Position numbers and translations under genes: made by a program
Shown here: positions 1-11,869 of the stretch, piece after piece
Layout: the number at the start of each line of letters is the position of its first letter
Numbering within the stretch: the stretch's first letter is position 1
Assembly: GCA_029721515.1 (NCBI GenBank)
Contig: CM056569.1
Location: 17,112,507-17,176,506, forward strand
Length of the DNA: 64,000 nucleotides
Reading direction: 5' to 3'
Origin: Synanceia verrucosa
Lineage: Eukaryota > Chordata > Actinopteri > Perciformes > Synanceiidae
Notes under the pieces: model-generated
What the model was told of the DNA's origin: nothing
The model's input: only the letters and a program-made list of their open reading frames with translations
The model's database searches: none

Positions 1-2084
1 AGCTTCAAAAATAAAACCAAATCATTGGGATCTGTTGTTTCTTTAAGAACCTTAACGATACAAAAAAATGTAATTTCCCTCATTGAGGGATTAATAAAGG
101 AATTCTTCTTCTTCTTCTTCTTCTACAGTGTGGATTCGCACTATCTTCCCATGGAATCAAAATTTGTGACAAATAAACAGTCCCTCCCTACCTACCTGTA
201 GCTTACAGTTTACAGGAAACACACTGTTATGTGGTGTAAAAGGAATGAACAGTGCTATAAATTTGATCCAAGTCTGCTGGGTGTTTTCTGTGAATCCCTC
301 AAGTGTATTAAAGCAGCTTGAATCCAACATGAATGGTGGAATCTGTTTAATGTTCCCTCTCTTTGCACCGTATCAGAGCTGTGTTATGTAAGTTACCGCT
401 AATGCAAGCGAAACATGCTATTCATTAAAGAGATCGCCAGCAGATCAACCACGAATCACTTTGGCATTCATAAATATAACTTTTGATAAGAAGTGTATGT
501 TTGATATGGGTCTGTAGGTGTTGTACAGCATGTTTAATGTTTATGGAGGAGCGATAGTGGGAGCTAAAACATTCAGGGGTCGTGACATCTGAAGCAGAAC
601 GCTGGTGTCCTTAAATGTGCACAGAAACAGCTTCAGAATGCATTATTATGGTCTGTTATGGTTTCATATGAGCTCAAAATCTCACCCCCAGAACGAGCAC
701 ATTTTCATTAACCTCTCCACCCACACAGAGGGACAGAGTCTTATATGTTTAGCAGTTGTAAGATGATATGGTTGTATCCATAGCTACAGGCGCCCTCCTC
801 TCCACGCTGCACCCCTCCCCTTTCAAACTCTGGAGGTCTGTTTCGGGGATTAGTGGCTGTTTGGGAGCTCGGCACTCGCAGCAATGTAACGATTCAGCAT
901 GCAATCCACAGGAAACACACAGAGGACATGTTTTAATTTGTCACCTCACCAGCTCTCCGCCCGCCGTCAGTGCAGGGAGCAGCCAAAGCCCCTTCAGAAG
1001 AAACTCCTTTACTCTCTGTTCCATTTCGTGGGCTTTTATGTTATAATCCACTGTCAGCTCCACTCATACATCTGATCTGGGCTCAGGGTTCAGGAGGGAG
1101 TGTTAATCTGTGTCTGGTTGTTCTTGTGCTTCTTTTTGCACGATGACCAAATGTTCTGGGACGCACAGAAAGACATTTGAAATCCTCCAGAGTGAGGATA
1201 GTTCACCGTTCTTTATTAATAGTTTCAGGTTAGGACTAGGGTTTCCAGTTAGGATGAATACAGTCAACATTCACCATAGACAAGGCGAAATTATAAAAAT
1301 ACAGTCCAAAGAGGAAAGAGCGTCTCAGAGTGTTAGAAAGGCTCAGAAACAGCATCAGAGTGTGTGTTTGGATTTTCATGTCATTCTGTCCACATTCTGG
1401 ACAGCTGCTTGACATATTCTGTTTTTCCTTGATCGATCTTGATCAATATGTTTTTGTTTTGTTGTGTTTGTTTGCTGCATTTTGACTGTGATTGCGCCTA
1501 CCATGGACAGTCAGAATTTGTCTGCCTCCACCAGTGAACCTTATGTTGAAAAACCTGTATTTGATTATGAACGTTTTACTCATTACCTAACCTTAACATA
1601 CTGTGACATAGGCAGATACTGAAGCAGAAGGAGAAGTGTATCTATATATATAACGGTGGAGTCGGCCAGTATCAGCATTTGGTGTGGAGGTAGGACATAG
1701 ACAAATAAAACCCCCCAAAATAGAACTTCCATCCAGCATTACAAATTTGTTATTAGCCTCTACACCCCACCCTTTTATATTTTCTTTTGACAAATAAAAC
1801 CTGATTAGAAGCACATCCTTGACTCTCCAAAGCAAACAGAACAAATGGATTGTGAAGCCTTTTCGGCTGCATAAAGCCTGCATAAATAAGACAGAAAAAA
1901 GCGTAATTGTCAAAGCAACCACAGTCTGTATTCAAACCAGATCCAGTGAAGCCATGAAAACACAAGTTCTAGTGGGGATAGTGCATCTGGGCTGCAGCTG
2001 TGAAGGAAAAGTAGAAACAGAATCAGCTTTTGGAGAAACACAACCTGATGTCATGCTATGATGAACCAATGATCCAGATGGAAA
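1..2084. other. No gene or recognised repeat, apart from (TTC)n at 103-123
   Basis: Intronic DNA without a convincing coding region on either strand. The only simple repeat is (TTC)7 at 103-123. Short open frames at 768-1412 and 1593-1965 have no recognisable domain and overlap on opposite strands. Confidence 0.5.
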
Positions 2085-2405
2085 AAGGTTCAAGTTTCAG
2101 GATTTTTCAGGAGTTTGACACCAAGAAGCAAACAGTGAGGTCTAGAGGACTGGGTCGGTCTGCAGTGGTCAGGATCTATCAAAAGTGGTCCAAGGAAGGA
2201 CCAGTGGTGAACCAGAGACAGGGTCATGAGAGGACAAGGATCACTGATGCAGGTGGGGAGTGAAGGCTGGTCCTGGTGGTCTGATCCAACAGAGCAAAGG
2301 AGGTAATGCTGCTGAAGATAGAAAGGAGTCACATAGCACAGAATAAACCTTCAGGGGTCAGAGGTCACACAGGAGGACCAACACTAGATTAGGATGTGGT
2401 CATTA
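2085..2405 (+). mobile_element. Tc1-type transposase relic, repeat A copy 1
   Basis: Conceptual translation gives VVRIYQKWSKEGPVVN and RQGHERTRITDAGGE, the helix-turn-helix and linker of fish Tc1 transposases (typically YQKWSKEG…N.RQGHGRPR). The frame then breaks with a stop near 2263, and continues as VRSN-like sequence in the same frame. The same stretch recurs inverted at 44213-45215. Termini were not recognised, and catalytic residues are absent. It is a dead relic. Confidence 0.7.
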
Positions 2406-2458
2406 AAGCTATAGTCTGTCATTCTGTTCAGAAGCACTTTTTGTTCTACTGGGTGAAA

Positions 2459-2494
2459 AATATATATATGTATATATATATATATATATATATA
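2459..2494. repeat. (TA)n microsatellite, left flank of Tc1
   Basis: About 36 bp of nearly pure TA with one G. It continues as (TA)n at 4104-4128 on the other side of the Tc1 element, so the transposon landed inside one TA tract. Confidence 0.85.
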
Positions 2495-4103
2495 AAGAAA
2501 TGGAAAAAATTATTAGACCACCCTTGTTTTCTTCCATTCCTTGTTCATTCTAATATCTGGTACCACTAAACGTATAACACAATGAACACAACAAAAAATG
2601 CAGCTGGTCACATAATACTTTATGTCCTATTTGACATTCTTAAGCTTAATTGATTCCCAGGGTATATAAGAGGCCATTTCATGTCACAAGCAGCACTGCA
2701 CATGCAAAGGCCTAGAGTGGTTTCCTGCTTACATTCAAGCCGTAGCACAACTCAGAAGTTGTCAGCTCTCACATAATGCCTAAAACAAAAGAATTATGTG
2801 AAGCAACAAAGGCAGCCATCTTGGCACTGCTGGAAATTGGCATGAGTGAGAGACAGGTAGCGAAAAAACTGAAGATCTCCAAGACAGCCGTTCATTCCAG
2901 CAAAAAAAAAACAAGCTGAACATGGCACTACCAAATTGCTACCTGGCCGTGGCAGGAAACGTCTTTCTACCCCACAAGATGACCGTGCACTCATCCGTTC
3001 CTGTGTCAGGAATCGTCGTCAGACCTCAAGGGACCTTAAAAATGAGTGGGCACTGTCGAGAAATGTGACTTGCTCGGCAAGGACAGTTCGAAACCGACTT
3101 GTTGAAGCTGGTTTGAAGTCACACAGAGCACGCAAGAAGCCCTTCATCAATGAAAGGCAGAGGAAGGCCCGGTTACTCTTTGCTCGAGACCACAAGGATT
3201 GGACTGTTGATGATTGGGCTAAGGTTCTCTTCAGTGATGAATCCAATTTTGAATTGATGCCCACTCCAGCCAACTTACTGGTTAGGAGGAAGCCTGGAGA
3301 AGCTTACAACCCAGACTGTCTTGCCCCTACAGTAAAACATGGGGGTGGATCAGTCATGATCTGGGGTTGTTTCAGTCTGAGTGGAACAGGGCAAATGCAA
3401 TTGTGTGAAGGCCGAATGAACCAGGTCAAGTACAGGACTACCCTTGAAAACAGTCTTCTTCCATCAGCTGGAAAACTCTTTCCTGCCTCGAATGACTGGA
3501 TTTTCCAACAAGACAATGCCCCTTGCCACACGGCAAGGTCAGTTAAAGCCTGGATGGAGAACCACAACATTCGCACCATGCCTTGGCCTGCTCAATCACC
3601 AGATCTTAATCCAATTGAAAACCTGTGGAAAATCATCAAACTCAAAATGGAGAACCACAAGCCCAAAAACAAAGAAAATTTGTTTGAATTTGTCCAACAG
3701 GAATGGGCTGCTGTGACAGCAGAACAATGTCAGAAGCTGGTGGAGAGCATGCCAAGACGCATGGCTGCAGTCATCAAAAACAATGGTTATGCAATCAAGT
3801 ATTAACTCTTGTGTGTATCATGTGTTTAAAGCAAACAGAAAAGAAAACATGGAATGCTTAAAAGTAGTGTTTTTGGCGGTACAATGCCATAGCTATTGAT
3901 GTAAGAATTTAAGTAATTTTGGTTATTATCAAGAAAACCATGGAAAATGAATAATCCTTAGTTCTTAAATTAAACTCTCATGAGCTATTTTTGTTGTTAT
4001 CATTATAATTGTCCAAACAAATGTACCTTTAGTTGAGCCAGGCATTAAAATTAACAAGAAATTGAAGAAAACAAGGGTGGTCTAATAATTTTTTCCATGA
4101 CTG
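2495..4103 (+). mobile_element. Nearly intact Tc1 (DD34E) transposon
   Basis: The 1609 bp element sits between TA dinucleotides. Terminal inverted repeats of about 39 bp are at 2495-2533 and 4065-4103; both contain the core ATGGAAAAAATTATTAGACC or its complement. The right tip is CAGTCATGG in inverse; the left tip has decayed to AAGAAATGG. One transposase reading region lies between them, with a 5' leader of about 240 bp and a 3' part of about 260 bp. Size and layout are typical of fish Tc1 elements. Confidence 0.93.
2776..3805 (+). pseudogene. Tc1 transposase, one frameshift from open
   Basis: Start chosen at 2776 (MPKTKELCEATKAAILALL), where a paired-like helix-turn-helix begins (RQVAKKLKISKTAVHSS). 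A run of ten A at 2902-2911 shifts the frame by one base and gives an early stop. From 2936 the frame is open for 289 codons. The three catalytic residues are present: D in FSDESNF, D in FQQDNAPCHTA and E in SPDLNPIENLW, with exactly 34 residues between the second D and the E (DD34E). A GRGRKR AT-hook-like motif follows the break, and WGCF is intact. Allowing for one surplus base, the region corresponds to 342 residues, the usual Tc1 length. It would cut and paste DNA at TA sites if functional. Confidence 0.92.
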
Positions 4104-4128
4104 TATATATATATATATATATATATAT
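4104..4128. repeat. (TA)n microsatellite, right flank of Tc1
   Basis: Pure TA run directly after the right inverted repeat; see the left flank at 2459-2494. Confidence 0.85.
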
Positions 4129-4590
4129 GCAGGTTGTTTGCTGCAGAAACTTCCAAAACAATAGTCACACCATCTACAAAACTCATTTTGCAGATTTAAT
4201 TTCTTAATTAAATATAAAACATAACCACACAGATTGTTTTTATTTGTTCTGCCTGCTCCACTAAAACAGTGAGAAATCACATATCTGGTGTACTGGACGT
4301 TTCTCTGTGGGAGCAGTCATCTCTGATGTCAAGTCCGGCCCAGCATGGCTGCTCATCACCACAGCGGCATCATCATTAGTGCAGTAACATGACTCGTCAA
4401 ACAGCACGGCCATTTGTTCTTGGAAAGAATCTGCAGGAAGAGAATCATTAAAAACATAACTGATAGATTTTAACAGGAAAAAAAAGTACACTTTTGTCTC
4501 ATAGACAGCAGAGCGCTGAGAAAAGAGACAAATAGCATCTGTAGAGTTACATGGAGTCACCAAAGGTTCTGACAATTACTGTAACCCAAG

Positions 4591-4613
4591 CACACACACA
4601 CACACACACACAC
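4591..4613. repeat. (CA)n microsatellite
   Basis: About 11 CA units. Confidence 0.9.
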
Positions 4614-4760
4614 GGAGGCCAGTCATGACTCATCCCTTTTATCCCTGGTGTTAACACTGTCAGGCCTATTTGACACGTCCAGGACCAAAGCATCACAGCC
4701 AAACACAAACATTTGAGTTTCCCTCATTTAGCTGCTCCACAAAGGCCAGGCCTGTGTGTC

Positions 4761-4764
<4 letters not shown>

Positions 4765-4805
<41 letters not shown>
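4765..4805. repeat. (TG)n microsatellite
   Basis: About 20 TG units, preceded by an imperfect GTGTGTCTGC. A likely length-polymorphic locus. Confidence 0.9.
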
Positions 4806-4807
<2 letters not shown>

Positions 4808-5495
4808 AATTAGCACGCAGCACCTGCCTCCATTACAGGGCAATTAGAGTGCACATCACATCCACACACATCACTGGGAGCTGTTGGCTTGTCCTTTCAG
4901 AGCACCCTATTCCATGTAAGTTTGTGTGGGTTGCTCTGCAGCCATGCCAGCGTGTCTCTGCTTATTTCTCTCTGAATCGGTCCTTTTCACTCTTTTCACT
5001 GTCTCCTTTTTCTTCTTTCATTGCACATTTACCTTCAGCTTTCAATGCATTTCTATTTTTTCATGCCTCATCAGCTGCAGGCTCTACTGGACTTGTTTGT
5101 CTCTGGATGGTTGGTTTTAAAATGAGAGCTTAGCAGTAAATTAGCAGAACAACAAACTGAGAAAGCAGAAAGAAATGAAGACAAATGTTCTGTCTTCAAC
5201 AAGTGGTTGTTCCCATCAACATCCACAGACCCTTGTTGGCACTGACATGCGTCTTAAATGACCACTTGTGATCAGATCTAAACTCCCAGTTCGAGATGAA
5301 AGTAATCATGCATGTTTTTTGTTTACACACACCAAATCTGTCATTGTTTTTAACTGGCAATGCTGTTCTAATGCTTGTTCTACACTAGACAGCATGAATA
5401 GATCCACATCCACCATCAACAGACAAATGAAAGCCATGTCTCTGTGCTGTGACAATTTTGTTCTACAACCAAGCAGCATCCTGGGCTCCCCTAAC

Positions 5496-5780
5496 GTATC
5501 AGAGCAGCAGCATCACCTCCAGCATCATGTCCTTCACTTTAACTGGACTCTTTCTTCCTTACTGAGTTCACCACTCTTCACCATTTTAAACAGGAGTGAG
5601 GAATTTAAACTGAATTCACCTTTTTAGACCCAAATTTGATCCAGAACACTGGAATTCACTGACAACCACTAAAACACATTTTTCTGTTCAGGAAGGACAG
5701 GAAATAACTTAAGAATTTAACATCTCTGTCAATAAAATAATAATGTGCTTTGATAATTTAAAATTTTTTTACTGTAAAGA
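5496..5780 (+). repeat. Dispersed repeat B, copy 1
   Basis: Shares a long block (TCATGTCCTTCACTTTAACT … GAGGAATTTAAACTGAATTC … CAAATTTGATCCAGAACACT) with 30470-30722 (inverted), 42758-43120 and 55240-55650. The copy at 42758 suggests a non-autonomous element with Tc1-like ends. This copy has lost recognisable termini. No coding capacity. Confidence 0.75.
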
Positions 5781-5939
5781 CACAACTTCAACTGGCGTTA
5801 TATAAAACTGACATTTTCTTGAACTGAGTGGCCATGACTTGGCAAATAATGCAATCACTGAATGATAAACTGAGCTCATTCCACCCTGCTCCTTCATATA
5901 ACTAAAAAATAGTGCAAATGAAACAGCAGATTAAATTAG

Positions 5940-7484
5940 TTTGTTAGTAAACGGTTGGGTCCTCCTTAGGGCAGTCCTGTCCTCCTGGTCCCACTCATCT
6001 GCACTGACACCAGCAGCCTCTCTGTGATCCTCTCCTGATCAGCCACTGGACATTTCCTCCATCTCTTCTAGAAGCATATTGAGCGCTACCTCCTTCTTGT
6101 CCATGTCAAAGTAACGATCTTTGAAACTCCATTATCAGATTGATCCTCAGCAGGCAGCTGTGTCAGGTACACTACAGAACGGTGGACTGCAACAGTGGCC
6201 TCTGCAGAGCTCATGTTCTTGGTAGCTTAGCTGTTCAAAGGGTCACAGTAGGGTGATCATCTTCTCCAGAATTCTCCATTGAGTTGCCATCACCTTCTGA
6301 ATCGCAGGAAGTTCATAATCATCACTGTATGCACTTATAGCCCTCTTCTGCTGCAACAGGCTCTGCATCATGTGGTAGTAAAAATTCCACTTGGTGGGCA
6401 CATCCTGTTGGAGCTTTTTAACAGACATTTGGAATTCCTTTTGCATGTCTGTAAAATTGCTGCAAGCTAGCGGTGAGTGCTTGAAGTGGCCTACCAGTCG
6501 CCTCCCCACAGCCAGAGCATCGGAAATGCCGTGGTGAGACAGGTGTGCACCATGCAGGGCAGACCTGACACACTAAACACCACAGCTTTAGCCATGTTCG
6601 TTGACGTTGTCTCTCACCACAACGTGCGCTTTTGTCTTGGGAATATTCCATTTCTCAAACATCCTGCCAAAATAAGATGTGGTTCAGTCTGCTGTGTGAG
6701 ACCCACAACACTCCTGAGAATGCAGCGCAACTTTTTTCAGCACAAAGTCAAGTCAAGCTCAACATGCTAGCCTGACTAACGCTTGACGACCAGACATCTG
6801 TATTGAAGCTAATGGATATAGCATCAGAAATTAGGTTCTTGACATGGCTGTAAACAACATTATACAATTTGGGCAAGTACTTATCTGAGATATACTTGCA
6901 ACTGAGCATAACGTGGCTCAAGGAACTCAACAAGTTTGGTGAATCCGGCATCTTGCATGATTATTCAGTGCGATACATTGTCAGATTGACAGCTTTCCGC
7001 CTCGGGTACTCCTCGTCGTATTTGTTTTTTCTCAGTTAACTCTTTTTTGTCTGTTGTTGCTTCTTTTCGTCACCTCGCTGCACAAATTTAGCGCGTATCT
7101 CTGCATCATTCTCCTTGAGGTGAGAGATAAAATTGGAATTACTAAAGGAAGACGCCTTGTGTCCTCCTCACATAACAAATGCTTTGCAGTCATTGCAAAT
7201 TTGCGATTCGTGACACACGCTTGGAAATAATTCCAAACCACAGACATCACATTAGTTGGGCACTAGGTTGTTAGCCACAGCTAGCGATACATTTGTTGTT
7301 GTAGTACATCATTCAGCGTGTGCTGGTAAACGTTGCATGCTGCGTTCAAGGAGGCTTGGAATGCGGAAGCCTACGTCAGTTGAACATCGGTTATAAAAAC
7401 CTAATACCAACATTTTCCTATATTAAATTTTTATGTCAGTATCAGCCGATACCATGTGAGGACCGATATTATCAGACACCCCTA
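5940..7484 (-). mobile_element. Decayed hAT transposon
   Basis: Reads on the minus strand. Its 5' end at 7484 is TAGGGGTGTCTGATAATATC, a typical hAT terminus beginning TAGGGGTG. A BED zinc finger and several hAT transposase blocks follow in broken frames (see 6060-7255). The opposite terminus is not recognisable, so the 3' boundary is approximate. Confidence 0.75.
6060..7255 (-). pseudogene. hAT transposase relic (BED finger + catalytic region pieces)
   Basis: From the 5' side: 7250-7032 encodes a BED-finger-like segment (VVWNYFQACVTNRKFAM, later frame-shifted); 6951-6748 encodes LPKLYNVVYSHVKNLISDA and ISFNTDVWSSSVSQASML, the block around the first catalytic Asp (TTDxWSS in hAT); 6509-6243 encodes LVGHFKHSPLACS and QQDVPTKWNFYYHMMQSLL, which matches the family's QDVPTRWNSTYxMxxRL motif, then LPAIQKVMATQWRILEKM; 6120-6060 gives a DRYFDMDK-like block. 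Frames change at least three times and stops occur. The hAT C-terminal dimerisation domain was not seen. ZBED-like hAT origin; not a functional gene. Confidence 0.8.
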
Positions 7485-8390
7485 TCTTTTGGCTCATGGT
7501 TTCTGTTTTGCACATTAGAATAAAAAAAACATTTCCAATACGTTTAAACTAAAATATAAAGATATAGTGATAGTAATAAATGATATTTCTGTTATGGAAC
7601 CACAGCACTGATTTTCTACAATAAATAGACAGGTTATGAAACGATGAAGTAGGCCTTTGTTCACATAATAGCCTCTTTTGGCCTGTGTTTAGAGGTTTGG
7701 TTGTTGAACGGTTCAGTTTTGCATTCCCAGTTTTGAGTGATTAACAAATGTCAGAAATCAAACTTGGGCTTTGTAAAATAACTATAGATAGTTATTTTGC
7801 TTGTATTTATTCATGTGAATGTATTCACCATTGAAGACATCCAGGTATCCTACATGGAACTGTATGGAAGAAATATTGTAGCTGTACCAGTAGACTGTGG
7901 TATATTTGAGGAGATGTAACAAAAGGACTGCAAAACTTCCCAACATGCTGTGAATTCAGTCTCTTCCTCTATTTCGCTCTCTGTTCTCTATTAACTCCTC
8001 TCTTTATTTCACTCTGGAAACACCTCTCGCAGCTCACATCTCTAATCAGGAAGCTCTCCACATGTTCCCGTCCATGCTCATCTATCACCGGTACGACATC
8101 AGCCGAGCCGCAGGATGGCTGTCCCCATTCTGCCCACACTAACCTCCTAGGGTACATTCACGGGCAAATGTACCCATTTCCTCAGCTCACACCTCGCCTC
8201 GCCCTTTTTTCCCCCTTCTCTTACCAATCCATAGCTGCAGGAGAAAGAAGGCGAGTGTTCTTGGAGTTGGTCTTTGTGTGCTTGCTCCATAAGTACAGGT
8301 TGAGCCTCGGAGCATTTCCTCAAGTGGACACTCAAGTATCTTGTTTTTGAGCGCCCTTTCTGTGCCGAGGAATGATAGTGATTTTCATCA

Positions 8391-8418
8391 CACGCACGCA
8401 CACACACACACACACACA
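8391..8418. repeat. (CA)n microsatellite
   Basis: About 13 CA units with a CACG start. Confidence 0.85.
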
Positions 8419-8567
8419 TATATTCCACCACCACTACCTGCAGCATTAAAACAAATCACCAAACCTACTTTCAGCTCACTGCATTTCTTTTTTTTTCTTT
8501 TTCCTCTGTCTTGCATTGAATCACTGTAATTTCATAGCCAAACCACACAGTGCTGGTTTTTATCGTT

Positions 8568-8668
8568 CCCTCAGGAAGAGGAGGAGGAGGAAGAGGATGG
8601 GGGATGGGGTGGGGTGAGAAGACGAGAGAAAGAAGAAGAGGAGGAAAAGAGGAAAAGAGCCAACCAGT
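8568..8668. repeat. Purine-rich (AGG/GAA) tract
   Basis: About 100 bp almost free of pyrimidines on the + strand, including a G-rich patch (GGGGGATGGGGTGGGG). Such mirror-like purine tracts can form triplex or quadruplex DNA; that is inference. Confidence 0.7.
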
Positions 8669-10406
8669 GCTGACCTAAATGTGGTTCTCATTAAGATGGC
8701 CTGCACACGAAGGGAGGAGATGTACGAGCCAAGAAATGTCCTCTTTCTTTCTTTTTCCTCCTCTTTTTGTACAGGTCTGCCCTCACCCCTCTCTTCTCTC
8801 CTGCCTCGCTGTCTTCTATACACTTTACTTTTTTCTTTATGTCTCCAGTTTCACCCCCTCCCTCCTTTTTTCTTCCCTTCCTCTTTCTGTTTTTGTAGAA
8901 AAGTTACAGCAGTGGGATGTTTGCAGCTGGTCAGGGAGCAAAACAAGGCTCGAACTGAAACATTAATAAGTAAAATCTGCTGCTGAAAATTGCTTTACAT
9001 CATCGTTCTTTTTTTTTTACTGGTCTGCAAATTTGTGGTTTTAGCATTTTTACCTGCTGCCTAATGTAATACACATCGTGCAATGTGATTTACTATTAAC
9101 ATGCTGGCCTACTTTTTTTTTCAGCCTCCAAAGCAAAAAAAATTCTATACAAAACAACAGTCAAATAATGAAAAGCAGCGACAATGTGGTCCCCCGCCAC
9201 AGCCTGAATAATAACGGGACGAGCAGAAAGCAAAGACGGAGGAAAGGCAAATATAAAAAAAAAAAAAAAAAAAGGGCCGTAACAATCTCGGGCTCGGCTT
9301 GAAGTCTTATAAGGTCCTGGCAGACAGAGAATACCCAAACAGGTTATTAACATTAGAGAGTGATGCATGGCGTGTGCACACAGAGCGGGTGGGTGGAGGA
9401 GCAGCATCAGCACTGAGACGTGCCTTTCTTTTGTCTGTCTCTTACTCGCTGTAATAGAAATGGATGGTGGACGGGCGTCTGGTTTGGCTGTCTGATGTGT
9501 ATGGAAACAGGGCGCTGATACGTAATGTACCATAGCTGGTGCATCTGGATCCATAAATTAGCGTTTTAGCTCTCTCTCTCTGTTTCTCTGCCTGCAGATG
9601 AATCAGTCTTTGTGCTCTGTCAGGGTCAGAGGCAGAAAACAGCTCAGCATCAAGCAGCAATGAACATTTTTAATTATGACAGCATCAACACTCCAAGCAG
9701 TGCTTATGTTCATTACTATTAAATCACATTGCTTTTAAAGCCACACAAAAATGACTGTGTAAACACTGTTGAGCTGCCACTGATTAGTCAGCGGTGTCAA
9801 GGAAAGGAAGGGCAAGGACTATTGAATGTAAACCACTTCACTTTCCCATATTAACAACATGGCTGTTGTGTGTTCAGTGAATCGGGAGATTAGTTTGGTC
9901 AACTGTTGCTTTCCAAACCACTTAGCCGAGTCCGTTCCAGCACACATCAGCTTTAATAAGCATTGTCTGGGCCAAGTGTCACATGTAAATCAGGTTATAT
10001 CAGGAAAACAGGGGAGCTTAGTGCAGCAGGATGCCACAACAAGCATGGCCAAGGCCATGGATGACCTGATCACGAAAAAATGGAATCACTTTTTTCTGCT
10101 ATTCCAAGCATTTCTCGAAAGAAAAACAACTCTGGACTTTAATTCTGAGGTCATTTAAGGCTGCATTCACACTGCAACTCTTTACTCAGTTACATTATTG
10201 TGACATCAGTTTCTGCTGTTATATTAAGGTCTAAATACATCACGTTACTAAAATTGCATGCAAGAACAACAAGTGTACAAATGATATTTGTTTGTGAATC
10301 TTGTTTAGGAATTTGTTACAGAAATGATGATGGCTTTGAAAGACAGCTACGACTTTAAAGTCTGTCTGTCTAAACTCTGGCAGCTACTTCTGTGTGGAGC
10401 GATTGT

Positions 10407-10482
10407 TAGGTCGCTTTCACACTGTCCTTGTTTGGTCCGCCAAGCGACCCAAGTCCGCTTGGTTAGGTGTGAAAGCGACCTA
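10407..10482. mobile_element. 76 bp palindromic element, solo inverted-repeat pair
   Basis: Perfect 16 bp inverted ends TAGGTCGCTTTCACAC and its complement, separated by 44 bp. The TAGG start and AGGTCGCTTTCACAC motif resemble short fish MITEs. No clear target duplication. Confidence 0.6.
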
Positions 10483-11832
10483 GGAGATCCAGGATCTCTG
10501 TTAGGTTAGGAAGGCTTGTCAGAATCACAAATCCATACAGGATTGAGGGGTGCTGTCTGCGACTCCCTGTATAATGTTCCTGGCAACACGTTCACTTATA
10601 ATGAGCCATGTCACAGAGAAAGCATGCAGGCTCAGATTTGTATAATTCCACCATGACTACTGCTGAGGCTGAGGTCACATTTCCAGAAATCAGTACACAC
10701 CAATATTTGGACAGCACCGTGACTGCACACTCAGCTTTAATTTAAAAGTATTTACATTCACTCCAGATCAGCAGTGTTGGAACTGTTACCCTGTTTTCTG
10801 CACAAAATTTTCATTTTATCGAACCAAAAGTGGTTTGACAGCAAAGAAGTGCCTATTTACACATCCAGCTAACACATTAAGAACATTAGGATTTTTTTGA
10901 AGTCATGTCTGGGACCAACATTTACTCTCTTTAAGCACTGGTTTTGGTCTCCTCCAACATATCTTTCATCTTTATCTGCTCATTGCTCCAGTATGTTCCC
11001 ATCAGGAGGTTTTCTGTGCTGTGGGCTACGGTGTTAGCTGCGTTTGGGATTGATTACATTACTTTCCCACTGTCGTCTTGCTTTTTTTTTTTTTTTTTTT
11101 TTATATATATAACAATAAAACTCATTTATTATTTTCCTACCAGCGGCATTTGTAGGAGTCAGATTTTATACATAAAGAGTTGACAGACAATACAATGACA
11201 ATGGATTTGGTGTTAACGCGAAAAGTGCCTAGTTGGCAATATTTTGAATTGAAACCCAAAGCTATAAAGGAACCTTACTGAGGCAGTCCGTATGCAGGAT
11301 GGAAACTTTCAACCCTGCAGTGAAAGCTGGACTGGAGAGGCCAAACACACACACACATCCATTGTTAGATATTAAAGTATTAAAGTAAGTGCTGCATGGA
11401 TACTGAGCGTCATCATTTCCTGTGAAATGAACATTGTTCAGTGTCTCTCTGTGCACATTCAACATGTTCTAACTGTATGAGCGCAGACGGATGGAACAGT
11501 ACAGAAGATCCAAATGTTCACTTGTCATGATCCTACATTGACTCTCTGTCTGTGTGAGCCTTTGCTCTATTAAGTGCTAATTAGCACTAGCACCCAAGGC
11601 AAAGAAACTGAACATAACTTGGTTTATGTGTATAAAAAGAAATAGAATGGAGTGAGTGCATGAGATAAATATAGTTATTATACAGATAGGTTATATGACT
11701 GTATGTACGGAATATACAACAGTATGATGTATGGTTGATAGACGATGATTCAGGTCTGTGACTAGTGTATCTCGACCACACCAGCTACACTAAAGCCCTA
11801 TTTGCACAGTAGTACTAGTGTAATCATATTGC

Positions 11833-11869
<37 letters not shown>

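Larger units (their letters stand above)
4129..5495. other. No gene; CA and TG microsatellites
   Basis: Contains (CA)n at 4591-4613 and (TG)n at 4765-4805. Short open frames here have low-complexity or transmembrane-like compositions from T-rich DNA and are not convincing. Confidence 0.55.
7485..10406. other. No gene; simple repeats and purine/pyrimidine tracts
   Basis: Holds (CA)n at 8391-8418, a purine-rich AG tract at about 8568-8668 with a pyrimidine-rich stretch at 8740-8890, and poly-A at 9255-9273. Open frames crossing these tracts, including a 152-codon one at 9096-9554 on the minus strand, are compositional. Confidence 0.5.

Noticed and set aside
8560..8986. Overlapping open frames on both strands
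   Set aside because: Purine/pyrimidine-rich DNA gives Arg/Glu- and Ser/Phe-rich peptides by composition.
9096..9554. 152-codon minus-strand open frame
   Set aside because: It crosses a poly-A/T run (poly-Phe) and a C/T-rich area, has no domain, and overlaps a lysine-rich frame on the other strand.
10168..10195. Possible MITE end (AAGGCTGCATTCACACTGCA)
   Set aside because: Resembles Harbinger-like ends, but no matching inverted partner was found nearby.
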